Part shown: positions 52,493 to 60,245 of the stretch, in pieces | Layout: every line of letters starts with the position of its first letter | Position numbering within the stretch: the stretch's first letter is position 1 | Assembly (NCBI GenBank): GCA_019635635.1 | Contig: JAHBZB010000004.1 | Location: 1 to 64,000 of the forward strand | Length of the DNA: 64,000 nucleotides | Reading direction: 5' to 3' | Origin: Xanthobacteraceae bacterium | GTDB lineage: Bacteria > Pseudomonadota > Alphaproteobacteria > Rhizobiales > Xanthobacteraceae | Position numbers and translations under genes: made by a program | Notes under the pieces: model-generated | Told to the model about the DNA's origin: nothing | The model's input: the letters and a program-made list of their open reading frames with translations, nothing else | The model's database searches: none

Positions 52493-53269
52493 ATGCTGAA
52501 AAAGCGGCTGATCCCGAAATTCCTGCTGCGCGACGGAAAGCTCGTGAAATACACGAGATTCGTCGACGACGAACGCATGGCGGGCAATCCTGTCACGACA
52601 GCCAAAGTGTACAACGATTACGGCGTGGACGAATTGATCGTACTCGACATCGTTCCGAGCGAAGCTCCGCGTGCGGGCGTCGTCGGCATAATCGAGCGCA
52701 TGTCTGAAGAGATTTTCGTGCCGTTTACTGTCGGGGGAGGGGTGCAAAGCCTCGAATCCGTCAATGCCCTGCTGCGCGCAGGAGCGGACAAAGTGTCTGT
52801 GAACTCCCACGCAGTGCGGCAGCCCGCTTTCGTAAGCGAGGCAGCGAGACAATTCGGCGATCAATGCATCACGGTGTCTATCGATTACAAGCAGGTTTCG
52901 CCCACCTCCCGGCGCGTCTTCATCGATGGCGGCCGCGAAGCGACCGCGCTCGATCCCATCGAATGGGCGCAGCGATGCCAGGACATGCACTGCGGCGAGA
53001 TTCTCATGACCTCGATCGATCATGATGGCACGATGCGCGGCTACGATCTCGATGCCATCCACGCGCTGAGCGCGCGGCTCGATGTACCTTTGATCGTTTC
53101 CGGCGGCTGCGGTTCGCTGCAACACGCAATCGACGCACTCGAGGCTGGAGCCTCAGCGGTTGCGATCTCCTCCATGTTCCTGTTCACAGATAACAGCCCA
53201 ATCAAGTTGCGCAGCCATCTCGCATCGCGGGGGCTGGATGTGCGGGTCAGCACGAGCAGCAGGAACTGA
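52493..53269 (+). CDS. hisF: HisF-like ammonia-channel partner, lacks catalytic Asp
   Basis: A 258-residue TIM barrel like HisF. D131 in SIDYKQV and LMTSIDHDGTMRGYDLD are kept, and FTVGGGVQSLES is typical. But the residue at position 11, a catalytic Asp in true HisF (CLDV), is Leu (KFLLRDG), so histidine-pathway cyclase activity is not expected. ATG 52493, eight bases after the hisH stop, is used; a GTG at 52472 is possible. It probably delivers ammonia to the sugar amidotransferase. Confidence 0.88.
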   Translation: MLKKRLIPKFLLRDGKLVKYTRFVDDERMAGNPVTTAKVYNDYGVDELIVLDIVPSEAPRAGVVGIIERMSEEIFVPFTVGGGVQSLESVNALLRAGADKVSVNSHAVRQPAFVSEAARQFGDQCITVSIDYKQVSPTSRRVFIDGGREATALDPIEWAQRCQDMHCGEILMTSIDHDGTMRGYDLDAIHALSARLDVPLIVSGGCGSLQHAIDALEAGASAVAISSMFLFTDNSPIKLRSHLASRGLDVRVSTSSRN

Positions 53270-53271
53270 AG

Positions 53272-53934
53272 ATGAAACTATCGCTCGATCGAACGGCGCT
53301 GGCCGGTTACCTGAAGCGTCAGTTCGAAGCATTCTTTCCGGATGGTGCGGCGCTCGGTGCGCTGCCGAAAATAACGGATCTTGCGTTGGGCCGCGCCGAA
53401 CACTGCTTCTCGAAGATCGGAATTAAAGGCTATTCGGATTCGGATGGCGCGCGCTTCAATCACCTGCATACGGATCAGTATGCTGTCTTTCTTTATTACT
53501 TGGCAAACAGCGCCTTCAAGGCGGGAGAGGGCTCGATCGCCGAGCGCGCCTACGCGCTGAACAAAGCGTTGCATGGCTTCGATGCGTTCTACGAAGTCGA
53601 ACTGCCCGCCGTCATGCTGCTGGTGCATCCGGTCGGCACGGTGCTCGGACGCGCGGCTTATGGTGATTACTTCTGCTGCTACCAGAACTGCACCACAGGT
53701 GCGAACGCCAGAGACGTCTATCCGCGTTTCGGCTGCGGGGTGGTTATGTATGGCGGAAGCCGCGTGATCGGCGACACGACGATAGGTGACAATACGTTCA
53801 TCGCGACAGGGACGATCGCAATGGACAAGGGTATCCTGCCCGCGGATGCGGTGCTGCACGGCGTATACCCGAAGGCGGAAACGTCATTGACCAAGCGGAG
53901 TGTGATCCGCGAAGTGTTCAAGTCAACCGGCTGA
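53272..53934 (+). CDS. hexapeptide-repeat transferase (acetyltransferase-like)
   Basis: A 220-residue protein. The C-terminal half is a hexapeptide beta-helix (VGTVLGRAAYGDYFCCYQNCTTG, GGSRVIGDTTIGDNTFIATG), like that of serine acetyltransferase, preceded by a helical domain (HTDQYAVFLYYLANSAFKAG). It acts on an unknown acceptor, probably the amidinated sugar or its precursor. It starts three bases after hisF and overlaps the convergent aminotransferase by 17 bases at its 3' end. Confidence 0.8.
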   Translation: MKLSLDRTALAGYLKRQFEAFFPDGAALGALPKITDLALGRAEHCFSKIGIKGYSDSDGARFNHLHTDQYAVFLYYLANSAFKAGEGSIAERAYALNKALHGFDAFYEVELPAVMLLVHPVGTVLGRAAYGDYFCCYQNCTTGANARDVYPRFGCGVVMYGGSRVIGDTTIGDNTFIATGTIAMDKGILPADAVLHGVYPKAETSLTKRSVIREVFKSTG

Positions 53935-55231
53935 ATCCGGAATGCGCGACCGGCCCGCGCAGAAGCTGACGCACAGAGCTGTTGTCGACCGCCTTTTTCA
54001 ATTCAAGAAATACTTCGCGCGTCGCCGTCAGATAGCGGTCGACGTGCTCATCGGTGTGCGCGTACATCGAATAAAAGGATGAGCCAGCAAGAATTCCGCG
54101 ATCCAGCATCATCTGCGTGAACAGCGTGCGAAGTTCCTGCGCGCCATCAACCTGGAACGAGAAATGTCCGAGCGGCGAAATGCCGGAGGCTTCGAGGGGG
54201 AGGTTGGCGGCGGCGGCATGTTCCCGCCAACCGGTCATGACTTTCCTGCCGATGCGCTGAAGGTGCTTGCTGACGTCGCGCTCGCGAAACTTTCGCAATG
54301 TCGCGAGTGTCGCTGCGAAGCCTACGCGCTCGGTCCAGCTCGTGCTGCTGATAAAGGTATCCTGCGCGGAATCCATGAATTTCTTGCGTCCGATGATCGC
54401 TGCCATCGGAAAGCCGTTGGAGATCGCCTTCGCGAAAACCGCGAGATCCGGCTCGATGCCATATACGAGATGCGCACCGCCGTTGTTGATGCGGAAACCG
54501 GAGGTAACTTCGTCAAAAATCAGCACGCAGCCGCTCTGGTCGGCAAGCTTGCGAACGGCATTCAGGAATGCGGGCGTAGGTTCGCTCGAACGCACGGGCT
54601 CCATGACGATGGCCGCTAAGCGCGGACCGAATTCTTTGCCGATCCGCTCGACTTCTTCCACGTTGTTGAAGTGAAACGGTTGCATCAATCCGGTCAGTCC
54701 GCGCGGCACACCTTTGGGCTTGAGACCCGCTAGCAGGTGGCCATCGAGCGCACTGTCCTCCGCGAGGTTCGCGCTCAGATACCAGTCATGCCAACCATGA
54801 TAGCCGCAGAAGGCGACGACTTCGTTTCCAGTAGCGGCGCGCGCGATACGAATGGCGATGGACAGCGCTTCGCCGCCGGCGCGCGAGAAGCGCGCCATTT
54901 CCGCCCACGGATGAAGTTCGAGAAAGAGTTCCGCAACCTGAACTTCTTCTTCGCAGTTTAGTGTAGCCATCGAGCCCTGATCGATAGCGGCTTTTACCGC
55001 GGCATCGACATCCGGATCGGCAAAGCCGAGAACAGTCGCACCGATGCCTGCCGCAGTCATGTCGAGAAAGGTATTTCCGTCGAGATCGACGACTTCAGCG
55101 CCTTTGGCCGAACGATAATAGGTGGGCCATTGCTCCGGCAGCATCAACTCGGGACGCTTGGACAGCAGCTGCGTGCCGCCCGGAATGATTTCGCGCGCGC
55201 GCCTGTAAAGCGCCTGAGCCTTGCCCGTCAC
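53918..55231 (-). CDS. class III aminotransferase (HemL-like)
   Basis: A 437-residue PLP-dependent enzyme of the glutamate-1-semialdehyde aminomutase/class III group. The cofactor region is VLIFDEVTSGFRINNGGAH, followed by the PLP Lys in VFAKAISNGFPMAAIIG. It runs against the rest of the cluster. It probably transaminates a keto sugar or an amino acid used in the glycan. HemL itself is unlikely because the context is a surface-sugar locus. Confidence 0.82.
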   Translation of the reverse strand: MTGKAQALYRRAREIIPGGTQLLSKRPELMLPEQWPTYYRSAKGAEVVDLDGNTFLDMTAAGIGATVLGFADPDVDAAVKAAIDQGSMATLNCEEEVQVAELFLELHPWAEMARFSRAGGEALSIAIRIARAATGNEVVAFCGYHGWHDWYLSANLAEDSALDGHLLAGLKPKGVPRGLTGLMQPFHFNNVEEVERIGKEFGPRLAAIVMEPVRSSEPTPAFLNAVRKLADQSGCVLIFDEVTSGFRINNGGAHLVYGIEPDLAVFAKAISNGFPMAAIIGRKKFMDSAQDTFISSTSWTERVGFAATLATLRKFRERDVSKHLQRIGRKVMTGWREHAAAANLPLEASGISPLGHFSFQVDGAQELRTLFTQMMLDRGILAGSSFYSMYAHTDEHVDRYLTATREVFLELKKAVDNSSVRQLLRGPVAHSGFSRLT

Positions 55232-55380
55232 GGATAACCTGCAAATTAGGGATCAACTGGCGGGAAGGAATACCGAAAAGCCTAGGAATCTGCAATGGTT
55301 AGCCCGGTTTCATTCCGGCTTTCCGGGGCCGGTTGGGGCTGCTAGTAGTGCCCGCAATATGGCTTGCAATTAGGTGTGTG

Positions 55381-56391
55381 GTGCCGAGCTCAGCTGATCG
55401 AATTCTTGTAACCGGAGCGGCGGGCTTTATCGGTTCGCATCTGACCGAGGAGCTTGTTCGCCGCGGCGGCAAGCTGCGCGCGTTCGTGCACTACAACAGT
55501 AGGGGAACGCGCGGCTGGATCGACTCCTTGCCGAAGGAGATCCAGCGCGAGATCGAGATTTTCAACGGCGACATCCGCGATCCGCACGGCGTGCGCAAGG
55601 CGATGCAGGGATGCCAGCAGGTCTATCACCTGGCATCGCTGATCGCGATTCCGTTTTCGTATCACTCCCCCGACACCTACGTGGACACCAATATCAAAGG
55701 CGCCCTGAATATCGTGCAGGCGGCCCGCGAACTGAATGTCGAGCGCGTGATCCACACTTCCACCAGCGAAGTTTATGGTACCGCGCGTTTCGTGCCGATC
55801 ACCGAAGAGCATCCACTGCATGGGCAGTCGCCCTATTCGGCGAGCAAGATCGGCGCAGACCAGATTGCAATTTCCTTCGAGCGCTCGTTCGACACGCCTG
55901 TAACGATCGTGCGGCCATTCAATACCTTCGGTCCGCGCCAGTCGGCGCGCGCAATCATCCCGACGATCATCACGCAGATCGGCGCCAGCATGGAGACGAT
56001 CAAGCTCGGCAATCTTACGCCGACGCGGGATTTCAATTTCGTCGCGGACATCGTTGCGGGTTTCATCGCTGCCGCTGAATGCGACGCCGCGGTTGGCGAG
56101 ACGGTCAACCTTGGCACCGGCTTTGAAATATCGATCGGCGATACGGCGAAAACGATTGCCGAAGTCATGGGGCGCAAGGTTTCTGTCGTCACCGAAGATG
56201 AGCGATTCCGTCCAGAGAACAGCGAAGTCGAACGCCTCTGCGCGAGCAATGAAAAGGCGAAGAAGCTCCTGAACTGGACGCCGCGTTACGCCGGCCTCGA
56301 TGGTTTCAAGCAGGGCCTTCGCCAAACCATCGACTGGTTTCGCGATCCGCACAATGCGAAATGGTATCGGGCGGACGAGTATGCAATCTGA
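55381..56391 (+). CDS. legB: GDP-sugar 4,6-dehydratase (LegB type)
   Basis: A 336-residue extended SDR. The Rossmann motif is TGAAGFIGSHLTEEL; STSEVYGTARFVPITEEHPLHGQSPYSASKIGADQ holds the catalytic Thr/Ser and Tyr-x3-Lys. The VPITE..P..GQSPYSASK block is typical of LegB-like 4,6-dehydratases making the 4-keto-6-deoxy sugar. Start is GTG 55381 or 55378; further upstream codons add unrelated sequence. It overlaps legC by 11 bases. Confidence 0.87.
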   Translation: MPSSADRILVTGAAGFIGSHLTEELVRRGGKLRAFVHYNSRGTRGWIDSLPKEIQREIEIFNGDIRDPHGVRKAMQGCQQVYHLASLIAIPFSYHSPDTYVDTNIKGALNIVQAARELNVERVIHTSTSEVYGTARFVPITEEHPLHGQSPYSASKIGADQIAISFERSFDTPVTIVRPFNTFGPRQSARAIIPTIITQIGASMETIKLGNLTPTRDFNFVADIVAGFIAAAECDAAVGETVNLGTGFEISIGDTAKTIAEVMGRKVSVVTEDERFRPENSEVERLCASNEKAKKLLNWTPRYAGLDGFKQGLRQTIDWFRDPHNAKWYRADEYAI

Positions 56392-57577
56392 GGCGCGCAA
56401 GCCCGCTCCCGTAAACCCGTCGCGAATCGTTGCGAAGGCCGAGGCGGTGCTCGGCTCGGCGCCGCGCCCCATCGCATTGCATGAGCCGAACTTCGGGCCG
56501 CGCGAGCGAGCGCTCGTCATCGAGACGATAGATACCGGGTGGGTTTCTTCCGGCGGAAGGTTCGTCGATCAGTTCGAACAGACGGTTGCCCGTTATGTCG
56601 GCGCAAAGCACGGCATCGCGATCGTAAACGGCACCGCCGCGCTTCACCTCGCGCTTATCCTTGCGGGCGTGCGCTCTGGCGACGAAGTGCTGGTGCCGAC
56701 GATCACCTTCGTCGCAACTGCAAACGCTGTGCGCCATGCGAACGCCACGCCGCATTTCGTGGACGTGTCGTGGAAGACGCTCGGGATCGATGCGGACGCG
56801 CTGGATCACCACTTGCAAGAGGCGGCGACGATGCAGGGCGGTGTGCTTGTAAACTCCCGGACGAAGCGGCCGATCCGCGGCGTCGTTCCGATGCATGCCT
56901 TTGGCCATCCCGTCGATTTCGATGCGCTGCAGAAGGTCGCGGCAAAATATAACCTCGTCATTGTCGAAGATGCCGCCGAGGCGCTTGGTTCGCAGTATGT
57001 AAATACGCCATGCGGCTCGCTGGGGCTTTGCGCGGCGCTGAGCTTCAACGGCAACAAGATCGTCACCACCGGCGGGGGCGGGATGATCGTCACAAACGAC
57101 GACGCGCTTGCGGTTCGCGCGCGACACATCTCGACGACGGCGAAGCTCCCTCATGCGTGGGAGTTTCTGCATGACGAGGTCGGCTACAATTATCGTCTGC
57201 CCAATCTCAATGCGGCGCTCGGCTGCGCACAGATGGAGCGGATCGACGAGTTTGTGACGGCGAAGCGGAATCTCGCTGGCCGGTACATTGATGCCTTTGC
57301 AAAGTCCGAGGATGGAACGATCCTGGCTGAGCCTTCCGGCACCAGAAGCAATTACTGGCTCAATACGCTGGTGCTTTCTTCCAGCAATTTCGCCGAGCGC
57401 GATGCCGTGCTGTCGGCGCTTCACGCAGCGCGCATACTGGCGAGGCCGGTTTGGACGCCGATGCATCTGCTTCCGATGTATAAAGAGTTGCCGCGCGCGC
57501 CCCTGCCGGTCGCGGAAGACATTCACCGCCGTTGCATTAATTTGCCGAGCAGCGCTGCGCTCGCCGCGCGGCAGTAA
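56381..57577 (+). CDS. legC: LegC-type sugar aminotransferase
   Basis: A 398-residue DegT/DnrJ/EryC1-family aminotransferase putting an amino group on the 4-keto-6-deoxy sugar. The PLP-binding Lys is in SFNGNKIVTTGGGGMIV, and LHEPNFGPRERALVIETIDTGWVSSGG and ALHLALILAGVRSGDEV are typical of LegC. Overlap with legB (11 bases) shows tight coupling. The product would be the 2,4-diamino sugar for the acetyltransferase. Confidence 0.9.
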   Translation: MQSEARKPAPVNPSRIVAKAEAVLGSAPRPIALHEPNFGPRERALVIETIDTGWVSSGGRFVDQFEQTVARYVGAKHGIAIVNGTAALHLALILAGVRSGDEVLVPTITFVATANAVRHANATPHFVDVSWKTLGIDADALDHHLQEAATMQGGVLVNSRTKRPIRGVVPMHAFGHPVDFDALQKVAAKYNLVIVEDAAEALGSQYVNTPCGSLGLCAALSFNGNKIVTTGGGGMIVTNDDALAVRARHISTTAKLPHAWEFLHDEVGYNYRLPNLNAALGCAQMERIDEFVTAKRNLAGRYIDAFAKSEDGTILAEPSGTRSNYWLNTLVLSSSNFAERDAVLSALHAARILARPVWTPMHLLPMYKELPRAPLPVAEDIHRRCINLPSSAALAARQ

Positions 57578-57598
57578 TCTTTTCGACCTGGTGACCGC

Positions 57599-58417
57599 AT
57601 GCTCCTGAAGGAAATCGGCAAGACCAAAGCGGGAATCCTTGGCGCGTTCGGTCTCGAGCCTCCGCGCATTCTCGAGCCCGAGCAGAACGGCGAATACGCC
57701 TTCCTGCGCTGGCTTTCGTCTTTGCCCGAGATCGCGCAGCGAGACTCGGTGATCGATGTCGGCGCGAATAACGGCGACTGGACGGAGGCCGCGCGAGCAG
57801 CGCTTGGCCGCAACGGCACCCGCACGTTCCACTGCATCGAACCGATACCGTGGCTCGCCGAGACCATCCGCAAGCGTTTCGACGCGCCGCCGCCGGTCAA
57901 GGTGGTAGAGACCGCGCTATCCGACACGAGCGGCGGTGAAGTGACGATCTATAACTCCGCGGGCGGGGGCACGATGTACCGCTCCTACCGCGGAAATAGT
58001 TCGGAAGTTGCTTCGACACAAAAAAAGCATGTCGAGTTTCAGGTTAAGCTGATGAAGGGCGACGAGCTTTTCCCGGCGTCGTCGAACAAACCCTGTCTGC
58101 TTAAGATCGATTGCGACGGTCACGACTACCGCGTGCTCGCGGGATTTCCCGAGTTGCTCGCGCGTTCGCGGCCGGTATTGCAGTTCGAATATTGTGATTT
58201 CTGGATCGGCTCGAATACGAGGCTTCGCGACGCCTGCAAGCTTCTCGCAGGGCTCGGTTACTGGACCTACAAGATGTTTCCGGACCGGCTGGTGCGGTTC
58301 AAATTTAACCCGATATTCGAAACCTTCGGCTATCAGAACATCGTCGCTGCGCCGTCTGAGTTTGCGTCGTTTGCGTCCTCGACGCTCAAGTTCTCCGCGG
58401 GCGGCCGGATGGCATGA
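57599..58417 (+). CDS. FkbM-family methyltransferase
   Basis: A 272-residue class I SAM-dependent methyltransferase: VIDVGANNGDWTEAARAAL is motif I, HCIEPIPWLAETI the following acidic turn, and LLKIDCDGHDYRVLAGFPELL is the FkbM signature. It probably methylates a hydroxyl of the surface glycan. It starts 21 bases after legC and overlaps the next gene by four bases (ATGA). Confidence 0.85.
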   Translation: MLLKEIGKTKAGILGAFGLEPPRILEPEQNGEYAFLRWLSSLPEIAQRDSVIDVGANNGDWTEAARAALGRNGTRTFHCIEPIPWLAETIRKRFDAPPPVKVVETALSDTSGGEVTIYNSAGGGTMYRSYRGNSSEVASTQKKHVEFQVKLMKGDELFPASSNKPCLLKIDCDGHDYRVLAGFPELLARSRPVLQFEYCDFWIGSNTRLRDACKLLAGLGYWTYKMFPDRLVRFKFNPIFETFGYQNIVAAPSEFASFASSTLKFSAGGRMA

Positions 58418-59499
58418 GCGGCGGCGTCCTCTTTCTACAGGGTCGCACGCATCGTGCCGGTGCGCAGACCTGCCTTGCGCGCCTGTTGAAGCACGAGCAG
58501 GTGCGGGCGTGGAATCCTGTGGTGCTTTGTTCGAAGCCGGGCTGGCTTATCGAGGAATGTGCACGCCTTTCAGTCGAAACGCTGATCGAGTCGTTCCAGC
58601 GTTCGCGTTCGTTGACCGCGCGGCTTTGGGGAACCCGAAGTTTTTCCAGACGCGTGGCAGCGATGCTCCGCTCCCGCGAGTTTAATCCCGGCATCGTGCA
58701 TGCCAACGATCATCAGGAAGCGCTGCTCGCTTTGTCGCTGGCGCGCAGGATCGGCGCGAAGGCCGCGATCGTCCTGCGCTCGCCCGGCACCCGGCGCGAA
58801 GACTACTTCAAATATCGCTGCAACGAGTTCGATTACATCAGCGCGATCGGCGACGAATTGACGGCACGCATTCAGGCCTGGGATCCGAGGCGCAAGATCG
58901 AATGCGTCTACGACGGCATATTCGAGGATGAATTCATGCCGGCGAAGGGTATTGCGCCGCCACTTTCAAAAATTCTCGTCATCGGCTCGCCGCTAGCATG
59001 GAAAGGCTGGGCGGACTTAACGGAAGCGGTGTTTCGTCTCGAACAGGAGAAGTCGCTGCCGCGGTTGCAGTTCGATTTTACGGGCGACGAACCGTCCGCG
59101 AGCGAGAACGATCTCAAGATCGGCCGCCTGGTGTCGCGCTGTAATTTTCTTGGCCGCGTCGAAGCATTCCGGGAACTGATTCGGTCCTACGATCTGGTCA
59201 TCAATCCGAGCCGCATGGAAACCTTCGGCATGGCTGCTGTCGAGGTGCTTGCGGCCGGCGTGCCGCTGCTATCGAGCCGCAGCGGCGTCATGGAGGAAGT
59301 GCAGACCGACGCTGGGATGCTGTTCGAACCCCGCAATCCGGAATCGCTCGCGCAGGCGCTGAGGGCCGTTCTCGCGCGTTGGAATAAGGCGTGCGATTTC
59401 GGCATCGTTTCGGCCCAGCGCAACATCCGGCAGAAATTCATGATCGACCACGCCGCGGCCGACCTGGATGCGGCGTATCGGGCGTTGCTGAATTCCTAA
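58414..59499 (+). CDS. GT4-family glycosyltransferase
   Basis: A 361-residue GT-B transferase. The C-terminal nucleotide-sugar site has NPSRMETFGMAAVEVLAAGVPLLSS with the E-x7-E pattern, and KILVIGSPLAWKGWADLTEA opens the second domain. It adds a hexose to the glycan. It is the last gene of the cluster, 11 bases before the tRNA-Thr on the other strand. Confidence 0.88.
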   Translation: MSGGVLFLQGRTHRAGAQTCLARLLKHEQVRAWNPVVLCSKPGWLIEECARLSVETLIESFQRSRSLTARLWGTRSFSRRVAAMLRSREFNPGIVHANDHQEALLALSLARRIGAKAAIVLRSPGTRREDYFKYRCNEFDYISAIGDELTARIQAWDPRRKIECVYDGIFEDEFMPAKGIAPPLSKILVIGSPLAWKGWADLTEAVFRLEQEKSLPRLQFDFTGDEPSASENDLKIGRLVSRCNFLGRVEAFRELIRSYDLVINPSRMETFGMAAVEVLAAGVPLLSSRSGVMEEVQTDAGMLFEPRNPESLAQALRAVLARWNKACDFGIVSAQRNIRQKFMIDHAAADLDAAYRALLNS

Positions 59500-59510
59500 G
59501 CGGGAAGGAG

Positions 59511-59585
59511 TGGTGCCGGCGGAGAGGATCGAACTCCCGACCTTCGGTTTACAAAACCGCTGCACTACCGCTGTGCTACGCCGGC
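59511..59585 (-). tRNA. tRNA-Thr(UGU)
   Basis: Read on the minus strand, this is a 75-base cloverleaf with acceptor GCCGGCG/CGCCGGC, D arm, anticodon stem around TTTTGTAAA (anticodon TGT), T arm with GGGAGTTCGATCCTCTC, discriminator A and encoded CCA at 59513-59511. Confidence 0.93.
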
Positions 59586-59593
59586 ATCTTGTT

Positions 59594-59644
59594 GGCGCAT
59601 AACCTGGACCGAAAACCGGTATCCACTTTTCGGGGTTATGCGCC
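59594..59644. repeat. inverted-repeat element
   Basis: Perfect 11-base arms GGCGCATAACC / GGTTATGCGCC enclose CCGAAAACCGGTATCCACTTTTCGG-like sequence. This pattern recurs in many rhizobial genomes as an intergenic repeat; its function is unknown. Confidence 0.75.
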
Positions 59645-59769
59645 GGGTATTTGCGACGCTTCGGGGGCATACGCAAGGCACTAACCATAGTTTCAAGAGT
59701 TAAGCAGGTGGTAACCGGACCCGAAGGCCCGCCGTGCAAGGATCGGCGGTTTTTACAGGAAACGCCGTC

Positions 59770-60168
59770 ATGCTGCGCCGAGCATTCCTCATTGCCGCCG
59801 TGGGCACCATCGCCCTGGCCACAGCCGCCACGCCTGCGAGCGCGGACAAGCGTCCCGTCATCCATCCGGACGGAACCGTGGTCTATGGCGACTGGGGGCT
59901 CGCCGGCGACAACAATGTCGTGCCCTACGCCGAATACTGGGGCCCGCAATACTATTACGGCCCGGCTGCGCCGCGGGGCTATTACTTCCCGTCCAACGCA
60001 GGCGATCCGTTCGCCTATCGATCACGCGCGACGCATCAGCCGTCCGTACCGGGGCCGCGTTACCGGCGTACCTGGAGCACACAGTCGAACGAGCCCGCCG
60101 ATCTGCCGCCGCAGGCGGCACCGCAGGGGCCTTACGTCATTCCCGCGCCGCGGAGCGGCGACAAATAA
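59770..60168 (+). CDS. exported Tyr/Pro-rich protein, unknown
   Basis: A 132-residue protein with a signal peptide (FLIAAVGTIALATAATPASA). The mature part is rich in Tyr, Pro and Gly (EYWGPQYYYGPAAPRGYYFP), suggesting a structural or envelope role. No enzymatic motif is present. A longer frame from 59734 is less likely, since signal peptides seldom start that far back. Two terminator hairpins follow. Confidence 0.7.
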   Translation: MLRRAFLIAAVGTIALATAATPASADKRPVIHPDGTVVYGDWGLAGDNNVVPYAEYWGPQYYYGPAAPRGYYFPSNAGDPFAYRSRATHQPSVPGPRYRRTWSTQSNEPADLPPQAAPQGPYVIPAPRSGDK

Positions 60169-60172
60169 AAAA

Positions 60173-60236
60173 GCCCCGGCGCGAAGGCCGGGGCGAAGGC
60201 TGTGACGGGGCGGCTTTTTCGAGCCGCCCCGTTTTT
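60173..60236. terminator. two terminator hairpins
   Basis: GCCCCGGC GCGAAG GCCGGGGC (60173-60194) and CGGGGCGGCT / AGCCGCCCCG (60206-60231) followed by five T. They lie between the convergent small protein and the MHS transporter; the second is the stronger. Confidence 0.82.
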
Positions 60237-60245
60237 ATGTTTGGC

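Noticed and set aside
51846-53269. hisH and hisF as histidine-biosynthesis genes
   Set aside because: They lie between a sugar amidotransferase and a sugar acetyltransferase, and the HisF copy lacks the catalytic Asp11.
53918-55231. hemL (glutamate-1-semialdehyde aminomutase) for tetrapyrrole synthesis
   Set aside because: Alphaproteobacteria generally make 5-aminolevulinate by HemA-type synthase from glycine, and the gene lies in a surface-sugar cluster.
59511-59585. tRNA-Thr as an integration site for the sugar cluster
   Set aside because: The tRNA 3' end faces the cluster, but I found no second copy of its 3' end near the other border (43333-43549) and no integrase gene.
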